NCBI GenBank assembly: GCA_023459435.1 | Contig: JAEWUL010000134.1 | Coordinates: forward strand, 1-9,006 | Source: Bacteroidota bacterium | GTDB taxonomy: Bacteria; Bacteroidota; Bacteroidia; Bacteroidales; WCHB1-69 | Length of the DNA: 9,006 nucleotides | Direction of reading: 5' to 3' | Part shown: positions 1 through 5,726 of the stretch, piece by piece | Layout of the letters: the number at the start of each line of letters is the position of its first letter | How positions within the stretch are numbered: the first letter of the stretch is position 1 | Translations under genes and position numbers: made by a program | The notes under the pieces: model-generated | Database searches by the model: none | What the model saw: the letters and a program-made list of their open reading frames with translations, nothing else | What the model was told of the DNA's origin: nothing

Positions 1-85
1 GGTTTATGATGAGATGGTATACGGCAAGAAACATGATCATTTTTTTCTGTCTTATTTGTTCATTGATTGCAATTTTTTATTCGAT

Positions 86-979
86 ATGAATCCCTATATA
101 TATTTACCATTATGGTTTGTGAAAACTAAGTTTTTTGGACAAAAAAACCCACTACAAACCGTTCTTTTTATTAACAATGAATGTAATTTAGAGTGTAGAC
201 ATTGTTGTGTATACAGCAAAGACCATATTATTTCAAAATCAATGGCTCAAATCAGAGCTGAATTGGAACACTCTTATACAAAAGGATCCAGATTTGTAGA
301 TTTTGAAGGGGGAGAGCCTTTTTTATGGAAAGAAAACGACAAAAATATCAACGATTTGGTTCTTTTAGCAAAAGAGATAGGTTTTTTTTCCACGACGATA
401 ACAACAAACGCTCAATTGCCCATCATGGATTCAAAAGCAGATTCAATCTGGATAAGTTTGGATGGTATAGGATCTTTTCATAATGCCATCAGAGGAGAGG
501 GAGCGTTTGAAAAACTGGAACAAAATATTGCAAACAGCAACCATAAAAACCTCCATACCAATATGGTGGTTAACAATCTAAACTATACAAATGTAGAAGA
601 AACAATACTTTGGGTTAAAAACAATCCTAATCTAAAATCAATTGCGATCAATTTTCATACACCTTTCCCAGGTACAGAAGAGTTATCATTAAATCAGGAT
701 CTAAGAAATAAAATTCTAGATCAGGTGATCTCTTTAAAAAAGAGAGGATTTCCAATCATGAATTCAGTATCCGGATTAAAATACATGAAAAAAGAGATCT
801 CCAATAGGTATTGTCATCTAACCAACTTCATACATCCGGATGGAACAAAACGGGATGAATGTGAGGGTAAAATCCTTGGATTATGTGAAAAATGCGGTTT
901 CTGTATGTCTGGAGAGATGCGTGCCGTTATGAATTTAAAGCCGGATACTTTATTTGCCGGTTTAAAATTAAGAGTCTAA
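86..979 (+). CDS. Radical SAM protein with C-terminal cysteine cluster, function unknown
   Basis: Predicted radical S-adenosylmethionine enzyme of about 297 residues. Numbering from the ATG at 86, the [4Fe-4S]/SAM motif CNLECRHC gives C33, C37 and C40. It is followed by the SAM-contacting FEGGEP (74-78) and by ISLDG (123-127), as in the MoaA/PqqE/HpnH-like superfamily. The C-terminus has five further cysteines (C243, C259, C267, C270, C273) including CEKCGFC, resembling the extra-cluster tails of SPASM/HpnH-like proteins. These may bind an auxiliary Fe-S cluster (inference). Substrate and reaction cannot be read from the sequence. Start choice: the frame is open to the left edge and an ATG at 14 would add 24 residues rich in Phe and Leu. 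I prefer the ATG at 86 because MNPYIYLPLWFVKTKFFG looks like the usual N-terminus of this type of protein. No clear ribosome binding site supports either start. typA follows after 25 bp, so co-transcription is possible. Confidence 0.85.
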   Translation: MNPYIYLPLWFVKTKFFGQKNPLQTVLFINNECNLECRHCCVYSKDHIISKSMAQIRAELEHSYTKGSRFVDFEGGEPFLWKENDKNINDLVLLAKEIGFFSTTITTNAQLPIMDSKADSIWISLDGIGSFHNAIRGEGAFEKLEQNIANSNHKNLHTNMVVNNLNYTNVEETILWVKNNPNLKSIAINFHTPFPGTEELSLNQDLRNKILDQVISLKKRGFPIMNSVSGLKYMKKEISNRYCHLTNFIHPDGTKRDECEGKILGLCEKCGFCMSGEMRAVMNLKPDTLFAGLKLRV

Positions 980-1004
980 TTTTAATAAATAATATAAAAT
1001 ACGA

Positions 1005-2816
1005 ATGCAAAAAATTAAAAACATTGCCATTATCGCTCACGTCGATCATGGTAAAACAACACTTGTTGACAGAATTCTCTATCAATCAAATCTTTTTAGA
1101 GCCAACCAGCAAGTTCAGGATCTCTTATTGGATAACAATGACTTGGAGAGAGAGAGAGGGATCACCATTTTATCCAAAAATGTATCTGTAAGATACAAAG
1201 ATTATAAAATCAATGTTATTGACACACCCGGCCACAGCGATTTTGGAGGAGAAGTAGAGAGAGTACTTAATATGGCTGATGGCGTTTTGCTTGTTGTAGA
1301 CGCTTTTGAAGGACCTATGCCCCAAACCAGATTTGTTACTCAAAAAGCCATCGAGTTAGGTTTGAAACCAATCGTGGTAATCAATAAAGTAGATAAGCCT
1401 AATTGTAATCCCGATTATACACAAGAAGCTGTTTTTGATTTAATGTTTAATTTAGGTGCTAGTGAAGATCAACTTGATTTTCCAACAGTATATGGATCTG
1501 CAAAAAATGGTTGGATGGGACCAGACTGGAAAAACCCAACAACTGACATCAGTTATTTATTGGAAATGATAGTGGAACATATTCCTGATGACAAAGCAGA
1601 AATGGGGAATCTTCAAATGATGATCTCTTCTCTTGATTATTCTTCTTATGTGGGTAGAATTGCCATTGGTAGATTAAAAAGAGGAACGCTAAACTGGGGG
1701 CAGAATGTTTCCTTAGTGAAAAGAGATGGAACCGTTATTCCTAATAAGGTAAAAGAGTTGTATGTGTTTGAAGGTCTTGGAAAAGAGAAAATGAAAGAAA
1801 CCGTTTATCCGGGTGAGATTTGTGCCATTTTAGGATTAGATGATTTTGAAATTGGAGATACAGTTGCCGATTTTGAAGCTCCGGAACAACTTACACCCTT
1901 GAAAGTGGATGAACCAACGATGAGTATGCTTTTTACCATTAATACATCTCCTTTCTTTGGACAAGATGGTAAGTATGTTACATCCAGACATTTACGTGAT
2001 AGATTGTTTTCAGAATTGGAAAAAAATCTGGCCATGAGAATTCAGGAAACACACTCACCAGATATGCTCAATGTTTTTGGAAGAGGTATTTTACACTTAT
2101 CCATATTAATTGAAACCATGAGAAGAGAGGGTTATGAGTTGCAAGTAGGTCAACCTCAGGTTATTACCAAAGAAATTGATGGTGTACTCCATGAACCTAT
2201 TGAACAGCTAACCGTTTTAGTTCCTGAAGAGTTCCATAGTAGAGTTATCGATTATGTATCTCGAAAAAGAGGGGATTTGATCTCTTTGGAAACAATTAAT
2301 GATAGAATTCATTTAGACTTTACAATTCCATCACGTGGGATCATTGGTTTGAGAAATCAAATTCTTACGGCTACGGAAGGAGAAGCGATTATGTCACACC
2401 GTTTTATCGAATTTCAACCCTGGAAAGGTGATATCCCCGGTCGACATGCTGGTGCATTAATAGCAATGGAAACAGGTCAGTCGTACGCATATGCCATTGA
2501 TAAACTTCAAGATAGAGGTTCCTTTTATATTGATCCGGGTGAACAGGTTTATGCAGGTCAGGTGATTGGAGAATCCATTCGTCAGGATGACCTGATTATC
2601 AATGTTTGTAAATCCAAAAAGTTGACGAATATGAGAGCATCCGGTTCTGATGATAAAACCAGAATTGCTCCGGCGATTAAGCTTTCACTTGAAGAATATA
2701 TGGAATTGATTAATAAAGATGAATATCTTGAAATAACACCAAGAAACCTTCGATTGAGAAAAATCTTACTCGATGAAAATGAACGTAAAAGAGCGAATAA
2801 ACAACAAAATAGTTAA
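1005..2816 (+). CDS. typA: Ribosome-associated translational GTPase TypA/BipA
   Basis: Complete TypA/BipA, a cytoplasmic GTPase of the EF-G/LepA class that binds the 70S ribosome and is implicated in ribosome assembly and stress or cold adaptation. Length 603 residues, close to the roughly 600-615 usual for the family. All G-domain motifs are intact: G1 AHVDHGKTT (11-19), G2 RGIT (51-54) within the LERERGIT switch I region, G3 DTPGH (73-77), G4 NKVD (127-130) and G5 SAK (165-167). Domain II/III and EF-G-like domain V segments follow, and the end of the protein carries the basic, family-typical stretch beginning near TPRNLRLRK. The start at 1005 places the G1 motif at its usual distance from the N-terminus; no Shine-Dalgarno is visible. 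The gene lies 25 bp after the radical SAM gene, and its TAA overlaps the folB ATG by one base. I saw no -7/-33 promoter in the short upstream gap. Confidence 0.97.
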   Translation: MQKIKNIAIIAHVDHGKTTLVDRILYQSNLFRANQQVQDLLLDNNDLERERGITILSKNVSVRYKDYKINVIDTPGHSDFGGEVERVLNMADGVLLVVDAFEGPMPQTRFVTQKAIELGLKPIVVINKVDKPNCNPDYTQEAVFDLMFNLGASEDQLDFPTVYGSAKNGWMGPDWKNPTTDISYLLEMIVEHIPDDKAEMGNLQMMISSLDYSSYVGRIAIGRLKRGTLNWGQNVSLVKRDGTVIPNKVKELYVFEGLGKEKMKETVYPGEICAILGLDDFEIGDTVADFEAPEQLTPLKVDEPTMSMLFTINTSPFFGQDGKYVTSRHLRDRLFSELEKNLAMRIQETHSPDMLNVFGRGILHLSILIETMRREGYELQVGQPQVITKEIDGVLHEPIEQLTVLVPEEFHSRVIDYVSRKRGDLISLETINDRIHLDFTIPSRGIIGLRNQILTATEGEAIMSHRFIEFQPWKGDIPGRHAGALIAMETGQSYAYAIDKLQDRGSFYIDPGEQVYAGQVIGESIRQDDLIINVCKSKKLTNMRASGSDDKTRIAPAIKLSLEEYMELINKDEYLEITPRNLRLRKILLDENERKRANKQQNS

Positions 2817-3175
2817 TGGAAATGATCAGCGAAATTAACCTTTCAGGAATGGAATTTTATGCATTACATGGCTGTTTTGCAGAAGAAAAAATTATTGGAA
2901 CACGGTTTCGTGTGGATTTAAAACTTAGCGTTTCCATTTTAAAAGCTGCTCAAGAAGATGATTTATCACAAACCATCAATTATCAGGCTGTCTATAAAGA
3001 GATCAAATTGATCATGGGACAGCCTGTTAATATTCTGGAAACCTTAACATATCGGATTTTAGAGATGATCAAATCAACGTTTCCTACAGTGATCGATGCA
3101 GAAGTTACCGTTTATAAACTAAACCCATCTATTGGGGGTAAGGTAGACTCCGTTAGTGTTACGGCAAGATTCTAA
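2816..3175 (+). CDS. folB: Dihydroneopterin aldolase (folate biosynthesis)
   Basis: FolB converts 7,8-dihydroneopterin to 6-hydroxymethyl-7,8-dihydropterin plus glycolaldehyde in the tetrahydrofolate pathway and acts as a cytoplasmic homo-oligomer. The 119-residue length is typical. Family landmarks are present: YALHGCFAEEK (15-25) with the active-site glutamate at E23 or E24, the DDLSQTINYQAVY strand region (48-60), ILETLTYRI (73-81) with the pterin-anchoring glutamate E75, and the catalytic lysine K101 in VTVYKLNP. The start at 2816 shares an A with the typA stop (TAATG), suggesting translational coupling. A second ATG two codons downstream (2822) is an equally possible start. The gene ends in a 4-bp tail-to-tail overlap with the LytTR gene on the other strand, leaving no room for a separate terminator. 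Confidence 0.95.
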   Translation: MEMISEINLSGMEFYALHGCFAEEKIIGTRFRVDLKLSVSILKAAQEDDLSQTINYQAVYKEIKLIMGQPVNILETLTYRILEMIKSTFPTVIDAEVTVYKLNPSIGGKVDSVSVTARF

Positions 3176-3939
3176 CCTAATTGTTTGACTTTTAAAACCT
3201 CTTTTAATGGAGTAAGATATAGTCTGGACACTTTAAAATTGTTTTCACCAACATACACGGATTGATTCTGAATTCGGTCAATTTTATGATAATTGACGGC
3301 AATATTGTTGTTGATTCTGATAATAATATCCTTTGGAAAATGATCGACAAATTTTTTGAGAGAACTTTTGTGAAAATATTTGCGACCTGAATCAAGAACA
3401 ACAACTAAAAATTCATCGATATTATGAACATACACAATGTCATGAATCGGAATTTTAACTCTTGTAGATTTGTATTTCAAATACACTGTTTCATTTTGTA
3501 CAGGATAGGATAATATTCGTTTTGAATAATCGATCTTAGGGGTTGAAACTTGATGAAGGATGTTCAACCGTTCAGAAATAGTACTGTAGAATTGAAGAAT
3601 TTTACAGATAGTTTTCGTTAAATTCTCTTTTGTAACCTCAGGAATGATATCAAAAAACCCTTTCCCTAGCAGTGGGATTGCAAGACTGGTATCTTCACAT
3701 AATGCAATAGGGAATAATGGTTTTGAAATCATATCAAAAATATCGGTCCAATTTTCCGATTGATTATCAATCTCCATAAATAAAATATCGGGTTTATGAA
3801 TCCCAATACGTTCAATCAATGTGTACCTATCAGATACACATTCTAAAAGCTCTAATCCTTTAAAATTTTTAACAGATTCTAAAATTGTTTTTTCTGTGTT
3901 AAGATTCTTAACAAAAATAAATGTTGTGATTGTTTTCAT
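3172..3939 (-). CDS. LytTR-family DNA-binding regulator with degenerate receiver domain
   Basis: A 255-residue putative transcription factor. The C-terminal part (about 150-253) reads as a LytTR DNA-binding domain: a DIVYVHNIDEFLVVVLDSG strand region, a KSSLKKFVDHFP helix, RINNNIAVNYHKIDRI in place of the canonical FxRxHRSxxVNxxxI, and a terminal KVSRLYLTPLKEVL. The first 120 or so residues have the layout of a response-regulator receiver (PDILFMEID at 50-58), but the residue in the phospho-acceptor position is E56 rather than Asp. The early acidic pair is also absent (FVKNLN where VDDE is usual), and the conserved Thr and Lys-Pro are not apparent. It is therefore probably not phosphorylated in the usual way (inference). 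No sensor kinase gene is adjacent. The promoter is predicted at 3988-4020, and the gene is divergent from cyuA. The targets are unknown; autoregulation or control of cyuA is possible but unproven. Confidence 0.88.
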   Translation of the reverse strand: MKTITTFIFVKNLNTEKTILESVKNFKGLELLECVSDRYTLIERIGIHKPDILFMEIDNQSENWTDIFDMISKPLFPIALCEDTSLAIPLLGKGFFDIIPEVTKENLTKTICKILQFYSTISERLNILHQVSTPKIDYSKRILSYPVQNETVYLKYKSTRVKIPIHDIVYVHNIDEFLVVVLDSGRKYFHKSSLKKFVDHFPKDIIIRINNNIAVNYHKIDRIQNQSVYVGENNFKVSRLYLTPLKEVLKVKQLG

Positions 3940-3950
3940 TATTTAAATTC

Positions 3951-3965
3951 AGTGTTGTTTAGTGT
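3951..3965. repeat. Short direct repeat AGTGT, 10-bp period, in the LytTR gene leader
   Basis: AGTGTTGTTT is followed directly by AGTGTCACTT, giving AGTGT twice with a one-helical-turn spacing, 12 bp upstream of the LytTR start codon and just downstream of its predicted transcription start. The position would suit an autoregulatory operator. The repeat is short enough to be chance, and it does not clearly match published LytTR-box consensus sequences. Confidence 0.3.
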
Positions 3966-3987
3966 CACTTTTACTTCCTTAATGCGA

Positions 3988-4020
3988 CAAAAATAATAAA
4001 AAAATGAATAAAAAAACAAA
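3988..4020 (-). promoter_or_regulatory. Bacteroidota-type promoter for the LytTR regulator gene
   Basis: On the - strand, TATTTTTG (complement of CAAAAATA at 3988-3995) matches the -7 consensus TAnnTTTG exactly. TTTG (complement of CAAA at 4017-4020) lies 21 bp upstream as the -33 element, within the spacing seen for the Bacteroidota primary sigma factor. Transcription would begin near 3981, leaving a leader of roughly 40 nt before the ATG at 3939. Confidence 0.65.
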
Positions 4021-4120
4021 AATTGAAAAAAAAATCTAATTAGCTGATTGTACGAAAAATAAAATTCAGAAATGTTAAAAATAATCTTTTTTACAACCTG
4101 ATTTTGTTAATTTTTAGACT

Positions 4121-4140
4121 TATTTTGGAGTATTTTGGAT
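4121..4140. repeat. Tandem 10-bp direct repeat TATTTTGGA(G/T)
   Basis: TATTTTGGAG is followed immediately by TATTTTGGAT, two copies differing only in the last base, placed mid-way between the two divergent promoters. The exact helical-turn spacing is what a dimeric DNA-binding protein could use, but there is no direct evidence of binding, and the surrounding T-rich sequence raises the odds of chance. Confidence 0.35.
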
Positions 4141-4300
4141 AAAAGGATACATTTTTTGATAATTGCCATTTGGTAAATTCTTGGCTATTCTAGTAAATGA
4201 AGGGTCACTTTTTACCGAAATTTCTCATTCTCATTTCGATAAAAATACAATAAAAAAACGGTCCGGATCAGTACCCGTCATTTAATAGAATATAAAACCA

Positions 4301-4334
4301 TTGTCCTCCATCTGCTCCTTTTTCTGTATTTTTG
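4301..4334 (+). promoter_or_regulatory. Bacteroidota-type promoter for cyuA
   Basis: TATTTTTG at 4327-4334 matches the TAnnTTTG -7 consensus exactly, with TTG at 4301-4303 as a -33 element 23 bp upstream, at the long end of usual spacing. Transcription would start near 4341, giving a leader of about 20 nt before the cyuA ATG at 4363. No Shine-Dalgarno is seen in that leader, as is common in this phylum. Confidence 0.65.
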
Positions 4335-4362
4335 CAAAAATTTTAAAATTATATTTTGTTCT

Positions 4363-5691
4363 ATGACAAAAGAAAGAATATCCGATATCATTCAACTTGT
4401 GCAAAGTGAAGTGAAGCCTGCATTAGGATGTACTGAACCCATTGCGGTTGCATTAGCTGTTGCCAAATCTTGTGAAATGATCAAAAAACAAGGATATCAA
4501 CCGAAAAAGCTGGAAATAGAAGTGAGTTCCAATATTCTGAAGAATGGAATGGGCGTAGGTATTCCGGGTACAGGAATGGTAGGTCTCGATATTGCAGCCG
4601 CATTGGCAATGATTTGTGGAAAAACAGAATACAATCTGGAGGTTTTAAAAGATATCAATCCTACTGCAATTCAATTGGCTAAAGAGCTTATTGAGAAAGG
4701 CTTGGTTAATATTTCAATGGCCATTACATCCAAAAAGCTATACATTTGTGCTGTTTGTAAATCGGGAGATCACTCCGCTAAAACAATCATTCAAGACGAA
4801 CATGACCGAATTGTGTACTACGATTTTGATGGAATTATCGAGTATAATGATAGCACGGGCTCTTCCGATTCATATTCGTGCTCCATACACAAGAATGAGG
4901 AAACAAATGCCATTTTAGAACTCAATCTGGATGTGAAAACCATATGGGACTTTATTCACGAAGTGGAGTTTAAAGATATTGAATTTATATTGCAATCTGC
5001 AGATCTGAATAAAGCACTTGCCAAAGAGGGGTTGAAGCACAACTATGGACTACAGGTGGGGAAATCGATACATACCAACATTCATAAACATATTTTAGGA
5101 TTTGGGTTATTAACCAATTCCATGGCGATGACAGCAGCTGCCTCTGATGCCAGAATGGCAGGGAGTATATTGCCTGCAATGAGCAATACCGGCAGTGGAA
5201 ATCAAGGAATTACAGCAACCTTACCTGTTGTGGCAGCTTCTGAAACTTTTTTGAGCTCTCAGGAAGAACTGGCCAGAGCATTGATGCTAAGCCATTTAAT
5301 CACCATTCATATCAAAGGACAGTTAGGGAGGTTATCCGCATTGTGTGGGGCAGTTGTGGCTTCTATTGGTTCCGCCTGTGGTATCGTGTATCTTTCGGAA
5401 GGAACGTATGATCAAGTTTGTTATGCGATTAAAAATATGATTGGCAATATGACCGGCATGGTTTGTGATGGTGCCAAAATTGGTTGTTCCCTTAAAGTAG
5501 CATCCGGTGTTTCTTCTGCAGTTCAATCTGTTTTATTGGCCATGGAAAATGTTTGCATCTCTGAAAACGATGGTATTATAGATAAGGATATTGAAAAAAC
5601 CATCAAAAACTTAGCCAACATTGGTTCTACAGGTATGCAAGAGACCGATAATCTGATTTTACAGATTATGGTGTCGAAATTGGGAAAATAA
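4363..5691 (+). CDS. cyuA: L-cysteine desulfidase, CyuA/YhaM (UPF0597) family
   Basis: A 442-residue protein of the family that includes E. coli CyuA (YhaM) and the Methanocaldococcus jannaschii L-cysteine desulfidase, related to the serine dehydratase alpha domain. Characterised members use a [4Fe-4S] cluster to break L-cysteine into pyruvate, ammonia and sulfide. The three cysteines expected to hold the cluster are present: C23 in ALGCTEP, C328 in SALCGAV and C368 in MVCDGAKIGC. The last two are spaced exactly as C282 and C322 of the archaeal enzyme as I remember it. Other landmarks are GMGVGIPGTG (62-71) and SNTGSGNQG (274-282). The protein is cytoplasmic with no signal peptide. The gene stands alone with its own promoter, divergent from a LytTR regulator and convergent with mutS; no cysteine transporter gene is adjacent. 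Some family members may act on other amino acids, so the substrate is inferred. Confidence 0.88.
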   Translation: MTKERISDIIQLVQSEVKPALGCTEPIAVALAVAKSCEMIKKQGYQPKKLEIEVSSNILKNGMGVGIPGTGMVGLDIAAALAMICGKTEYNLEVLKDINPTAIQLAKELIEKGLVNISMAITSKKLYICAVCKSGDHSAKTIIQDEHDRIVYYDFDGIIEYNDSTGSSDSYSCSIHKNEETNAILELNLDVKTIWDFIHEVEFKDIEFILQSADLNKALAKEGLKHNYGLQVGKSIHTNIHKHILGFGLLTNSMAMTAAASDARMAGSILPAMSNTGSGNQGITATLPVVAASETFLSSQEELARALMLSHLITIHIKGQLGRLSALCGAVVASIGSACGIVYLSEGTYDQVCYAIKNMIGNMTGMVCDGAKIGCSLKVASGVSSAVQSVLLAMENVCISENDGIIDKDIEKTIKNLANIGSTGMQETDNLILQIMVSKLGK

Positions 5692-5704
5692 AAAAGTTTT
5701 TATT
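5687..5704. terminator. AT-only inverted repeat between convergent cyuA and mutS
   Basis: AATAAAAA (5687-5694) and TTTTTATT (5697-5704) form a perfect inverted repeat around a 2-nt AG centre, overlapping the cyuA stop codon and lying in the 35-bp gap before the mutS stop. Its symmetry and position between converging genes suit a bidirectional terminator, but the lack of GC pairs makes the hairpin weak. Confidence 0.35.
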
Positions 5705-5726
5705 GCAGAATTCTCCAAATTCAATC

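Larger units (their letters stand above)
3940..4362. other. 423-bp AT-rich intergenic region between divergent genes
   Basis: No open reading frame worth calling and no tRNA-like fold is seen here. The region holds one outward-facing Bacteroidota-type promoter for each flanking gene (3988-4020 on the - strand, 4301-4334 on the + strand). It also holds short direct repeats (AGTGT at 3951 and 3961; TATTTTGGA at 4121 and 4131), a near-repeat GTCACTTTT(T)AC at 3964 and 4204, and an imperfect palindrome at 4161-4179 centred on CCATTTGG. A GC-richer island lies at 4258-4278 (ACGG...CCGT) and would read as a weak hairpin followed by a T-run on the - strand. Functions of these elements are not established. 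Confidence 0.7.

Noticed and set aside
382..389. T8 run in the radical SAM gene as a possible phase-variable frameshift site.
   Set aside because: It encodes a Phe-Phe-Ser stretch in an AT-rich gene whose frame is intact on both sides; nothing suggests a switching function.
960..1004. A dedicated typA promoter in the gap after the radical SAM gene.
   Set aside because: TTTATTTG near 950 lacks the two-base spacer of TAnnTTTG, and the 25-bp gap shows no other match, so a promoter was not called.
892..1191. A 99-codon + strand frame bridging the radical SAM gene and typA.
   Set aside because: It overlaps both well-supported genes in another frame and has no recognisable domain.
5651..5666. ATCTG...CAGAT hairpin near the 3' end of cyuA, considered as a terminator.
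   Set aside because: It is a five-pair stem inside coding sequence with no following T-run.
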